Shown here: positions 62,213 to 64,000 of the stretch, one piece after another | Numbering within the stretch: the stretch's first letter is position 1 | Layout: each line of letters begins with the position of its first letter | Assembly (NCBI RefSeq): GCF_023016285.1 | Contig: NZ_CP095413.1 | Location: 2,046,001-2,110,000, forward strand | Length of the DNA stretch: 64,000 nt | Direction: 5' to 3' | Source of the DNA: Muricauda sp. SCSIO 64092 | Lineage (GTDB): Bacteria > Bacteroidota > Bacteroidia > Flavobacteriales > Flavobacteriaceae | The notes under the pieces: generated by a model | The model's input: only the letters and a program-made list of their open reading frames with translations | Told to the model about the DNA's origin: nothing | The model's database searches: none | Position numbers and translations under genes: made by a program

Positions 62213-64000
62213 ATGCCCTATTATTTTAAAACTAAACACAATCATAACTACACGGTAAGGCCAAGAACAATTCTTGGTCTTATTTTTATTATGGCCTGTT
62301 TGGTTTTTGTATCCTTTACGCCCCAAAATGCGGAGTTGGATACGACGATCAGGGAATTTCTGGAGCTCAATCCAAAATCCTATCAAAAAATAGACGGTGC
62401 CTTACGACCCTTTAAAAGGGATACCGTTGCCCTGAATGCCATCTTAAGTTTCCTTAACGCATCCCAACATCCGGAAGCGCTGTCCTATGCCCTAAACCAA
62501 AAAGGTACGGTTTACCGAAACCTTTCCCAATTCAAAAAAGCCGTGGCATTGCATCAAAATGCCCTGGATGTGGCAAGGGAAGTGGACAATAAGGAATTTA
62601 TTGTGTTTAGTCTTAATATGTTAGGGGTGGTTTATACAAGAACAGATGCTATAAAAACTGCTTTGGATTACAATCAGAGGGCCTTGGAAGTCGCAGAATC
62701 CATCGATGATCCTTCATATCACATCAAACGTAATGTAAATATTTCCTTGAATGGTATTGGTAATCTTTATAAGGCCTTGGGACAATATGATTTGGCCATT
62801 TCACAGTTCGAAAGGGCCCTGGAACTGGAAGGGCAACTTGGGAACAAACTGGGGCTTGCCATTGACAACCAAAACATTGGGGAATGTCTGGAGCTAAAGG
62901 GAAACCTGGAAGAGGCATTAAAGCGATACCAAAAATCCTTGGCGCTCAATGAAGAAATCAAAAATAACTATGGAAGGGTCATTTGCAAAAACGCGATTGC
63001 CCAGGTTTACTTAAAACAAGGATCGCCCAATAAAGCCCTGGAACTTTTGGAACAGCTTGCGGAACCCATTTCAAAAATCAAGGATAAGTTTATTTGGTCA
63101 TCCATTCTTAGCAATACGGGTTGGGCGAACATGGAAGTGAACAATTATGACATAGCCGAACGGAAAATGAAGGAAGGCCTTAAAATGGCAGCAGAGAACA
63201 CCCTGCCGAGCCAGGTCATCTATGCCCAAAGATTGTTGTCCCAATTGGAGGCCAAAAGGGGGGATTATAAAAAAGCATTGGACTATTACAAGGAAGCTGA
63301 AAAATTTGACAATGAACTAAAGGACGATCGTAACCTTCGTTATATCAACGATCTTATCCTTAGGTATGAAACCGAAAAGCGGGATAACCAAATTTCCAAT
63401 TTGGCCAATGAAAACGAATTGGTGAAACTTCGCTTACGCAGAAATCAAACCACTATTTTGGTAAGCACCTTGGTGATTGGCCTGGTAGGGACCATTCTGT
63501 TTATCATGTATCGCCAATACCAATCCAACTACGAGAAAAGGGTCATGGGATTGGAACAGAACATGCTCAGGAGCCAAATGAACCCCCATTTTTTGTTCAA
63601 TTCCTTAAATTCCATAAAGCTTTATATCATCAACAATGATAAAAAGAACGCGGTCCATTACTTGAACAAATTCTCCAAATTGGTCCGGCGGATCTTGGAT
63701 GGTTCCAGTCTTAAGGAGACGACACTGGCAGAGGAACTGGAAACCGTGGAACTGTATCTCAACATTGAGAACATCCGTTTTTCCGAAGGTATTGCCTATT
63801 CCATAAACGTTGAAGATGGTATTGATACGGAAACCACCAAAATCCCATCGCTGGTGCTCCAGCCATTTTTGGAAAATGCCATTTGGCACGGACTTTCTGC
63901 CAAAGAGGGCGAAAAAAACCTTTGGCTCAATATTTCCAGAAAAGACGATGTCCATATGCTCATCAGCATTATAGATAATGGGGTGGGCAGGGCCACATCG
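62213..64000 (+). CDS. TPR-containing LytS-type sensor histidine kinase (3' end cut by window edge)
   Basis: Read directly from the sequence; 596 codons are visible and the frame is open to the window end. The N-terminus is a signal/anchor (RTILGLIFIMACLVFVSF), followed by about 350 residues of periplasmic TPR repeats (SYALNQKGTVYRNLSQFKKA, LNGIGNLYKALGQYDLA, NIGECLELKGNLEEAL), one membrane helix (about 412-434) and a kinase core with MNPHFLFNSLNS (His459), LENAIWHGLS and IDNGVG. ATG 62213 gives a proper signal; ATG 62291, after a hairpin, is an alternative. Partner of the LytTR regulator upstream. Confidence 0.9.
   Translation, partial: MPYYFKTKHNHNYTVRPRTILGLIFIMACLVFVSFTPQNAELDTTIREFLELNPKSYQKIDGALRPFKRDTVALNAILSFLNASQHPEALSYALNQKGTVYRNLSQFKKAVALHQNALDVAREVDNKEFIVFSLNMLGVVYTRTDAIKTALDYNQRALEVAESIDDPSYHIKRNVNISLNGIGNLYKALGQYDLAISQFERALELEGQLGNKLGLAIDNQNIGECLELKGNLEEALKRYQKSLALNEEIKNNYGRVICKNAIAQVYLKQGSPNKALELLEQLAEPISKIKDKFIWSSILSNTGWANMEVNNYDIAERKMKEGLKMAAENTLPSQVIYAQRLLSQLEAKRGDYKKALDYYKEAEKFDNELKDDRNLRYINDLILRYETEKRDNQISNLANENELVKLRLRRNQTTILVSTLVIGLVGTILFIMYRQYQSNYEKRVMGLEQNMLRSQMNPHFLFNSLNSIKLYIINNDKKNAVHYLNKFSKLVRRILDGSSLKETTLAEELETVELYLNIENIRFSEGIAYSINVEDGIDTETTKIPSLVLQPFLENAIWHGLSAKEGEKNLWLNISRKDDVHMLISIIDNGVGRATS
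62261..62290 (+). terminator. Terminator-like hairpin at the start of the sensor kinase gene
   Basis: CCAAGAA-CAA-TTCTTGG followed by TCTTATTTTTATT, inside the first codons of the kinase (if the first ATG is used) or just before the second possible ATG at 62291. It may attenuate kinase expression relative to the regulator. Confidence 0.35.

Overview
The window is chromosomal DNA of a member of the Bacteroidota, almost certainly a marine-type Flavobacteriaceae. The evidence is a SusC/SusD pair under a FecI/FecR-type sigma/anti-sigma system, LytTR regulators paired with 'NPHF' histidine kinases, DUF3078 and YicC proteins, a carotenoid-type lycopene cyclase, a short repeat family typical of flavobacterial intergenic DNA, frequent TTG starts with few Shine-Dalgarno sequences, and repeated matches to the Bacteroidota -7 promoter element TAnnTTTG. 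No rRNA, tRNA, CRISPR array, transposase or prophage gene was seen. Genes abut both window edges: a DtxR-type repressor at the left (3' end missing) and a TPR sensor kinase at the right (3' end missing).

Left part (1-10 kb): the DtxR/MntR repressor with a palindromic operator, then an envelope uptake operon on the minus strand (ECF sigma, FecR, SusC with an STN signalling domain, SusD), then an AT-rich island with a TlpA-like thioredoxin lipoprotein between two long gene-poor gaps. From 10 to 18 kb come a GPH-family sugar symporter with a GH1 beta-glucosidase, lycopene cyclase, two small AT-rich secreted proteins, a polyprenyl diphosphate synthase, and an ECF sigma factor with a small membrane partner. 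From 18.2 to 24.9 kb is a complete tripartite efflux operon (TetR, TolC, adaptor lipoprotein, RND pump) with its own promoter, candidate operator and terminator.

Middle (25-42 kb): mostly housekeeping genes, namely aspS, a ClC protein, cspA, tadA, dxs, DUF3078, dgt, a Pit phosphate permease and a yicC-gmk-nadD operon. Inserted tail-to-tail against aspS is an AT-rich two-gene cassette (a long DUF488 protein and an unassigned 'KTYPTLS' protein), the best candidate here for an uncharacterised system.

Right part (42-57 kb): a sugar-oxidation island. It holds two paralogous GMC oxidoreductases, one Tat-type gluconate-dehydrogenase subunit-3-like partner, two DUF1080 (3-keto-disaccharide hydrolase family) proteins, two sugar isomerase/epimerases, a Gfo/Idh/MocA oxidoreductase and an MFS transporter. 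Together they suggest breakdown of glycosides by oxidation to 3-keto sugars rather than by classical hydrolases. A LytTR two-component system, an ASCH protein, an alpha/beta hydrolase and a DinB protein lie within it. The window closes with class Ia ribonucleotide reductase (nrdB then nrdA), a small-ORF cluster, and a second LytTR regulator/sensor kinase pair.
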